Assembly (NCBI GenBank): GCA_020724525.1
Contig: DYGU01000007.1
Span: forward strand, 1-64,000
DNA length: 64,000 bases
DNA from: Dehalococcoides mccartyi
GTDB lineage: Bacteria > Chloroflexota > Dehalococcoidia > GIF9 > DYGU01
Direction of reading: 5' to 3'
Under the pieces are notes generated by a model. The model saw only the letters and a list, made by a program, of their open reading frames with translations, was not told the origin of the DNA and ran no database searches. The first letter of the stretch is position 1. Every line of letters starts with the position of its first letter. This document shows, in pieces, positions 63,791 through 64,000 of this stretch. Both the position numbers and the translations under genes were made by a program.

Positions 63791-64000
63791 CTTTGATTGG
63801 CTTAGTTATCTCAATGTAGCTAACTACTTGCTTTCCAAAACAGGCGAGGAATACTGGCGCTCCGCAGTTAGTCGGGCCTATTATGCTGTATTTGGCACAA
63901 CAAGAGAAATACTCCAAAGTCAAGGAGTCCAGTTCAAAATAGACAACATACACAGACAGGTAATAAATTGGCTGAAAAGGCATAAAAATTCCAATATCCA
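63765..64000 (+). CDS. HEPN-domain protein (partial, runs off the window)
   Basis: Missing from the plus strand of the ORF track because it is open at the edge. From TTG 63765 the frame reads INFDWLSYLNVANYLLSKTGEEYWRSAVSRAYYAVFGTTREIL, matching the HEPN pattern (W...A..L.......RSA.SRAYYA.F). HEPN proteins are often RNases or the toxin half of HEPN-MNT pairs. The R(x4-6)H catalytic motif may lie beyond or in NIHRQVINWLKRH. The start codon is provisional. Confidence 0.7.
   Translation, partial: MKFKRNNINFDWLSYLNVANYLLSKTGEEYWRSAVSRAYYAVFGTTREILQSQGVQFKIDNIHRQVINWLKRHKNSNI

Overview
The window reads as a housekeeping stretch of an anaerobic, mesophilic-type bacterium, most likely an uncultured member of the Chloroflexota, class Dehalococcoidia. 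This is inference. It rests on a dcw cluster cut down to mraZ-rsmH-ftsA-ftsZ with no mur, fts or pbp genes between (cultured Dehalococcoides lack peptidoglycan), on the ppsA-dgt-dnaG-rpoD run, on a bacterial NurA/HerA pair with Rad50-type SbcC, and on archaeal-type GlmU-like proteins. No rRNA or tRNA gene was seen, so placement cannot be proved from this window. Base composition looks moderate.

Layout. 0.1-4.1 kb (minus): division cluster with a canonical promoter overlapped by 10-bp MraZ-type operator repeats. 4.3-9.0 kb (plus): mogA, trmD, rplS, priA, def. 9.0-13.9 kb (minus): two tandem nucleotidylyltransferase/acyltransferase paralogues, glmS and a CARDB membrane protein, an amino-sugar nucleotide operon. 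14.0-20.3 kb (plus): cca, a frameshifted DUF559 gene set in palindromic repeats, secDF, a thrC tail remnant, cstA. 20.5-30.7 kb: HDAC-like hydrolase, nurA-HAS-herA-sua5, sbcC, and a beta-CASP-like metallo-hydrolase. 30.8-40 kb: ffh, then on the minus strand the ppsA-dgt-dnaG-rpoD-ypmS-like run. 40.4-48.7 kb (plus): a bifunctional-nuclease gene and the F1Fo ATP synthase operon. That operon carries a 36-residue membrane miniprotein between atpE and atpF, and a membrane-anchored repeat protein between atpG and atpD.

48.7-54.97 kb is a plastic region. A 23-bp perfect direct repeat, whose right copy is the 3' end of khpA, brackets about 5.8 kb. Inside lie an HtpX-like protease, a MITE-like palindrome, a truncated ISLre2 transposase, two pieces of an integron-type tyrosine recombinase each preceded by a shared 67-bp sequence, a lon tail, a decayed alpha/beta hydrolase, and what looks like one complete integron gene cassette. 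That cassette has a GTTAGGC core site, a helical-repeat protein, a 57-residue zinc-ribbon miniprotein absent from the ORF track, and an 82-bp attC-like element. This is the most unusual content in the window.

54.9-60.6 kb returns to core genes: rpsP-khpA (minus), a deletion-derivative IS110, endonuclease V, prfB with a programmed +1 frameshift, a membrane peptidase and radC. From 60.6 kb to the end is a decaying defence-type region: type I R/M and HsdS remnants, a TIR-like gene with an in-frame stop, and a 148-residue protein paired with a HEPN-domain protein that runs off the window. Three families of dispersed palindromic repeats fill the larger intergenic gaps at 15.6-16.1, 21.6-21.8, 23.1, 26.5 and 40.0-40.4 kb.
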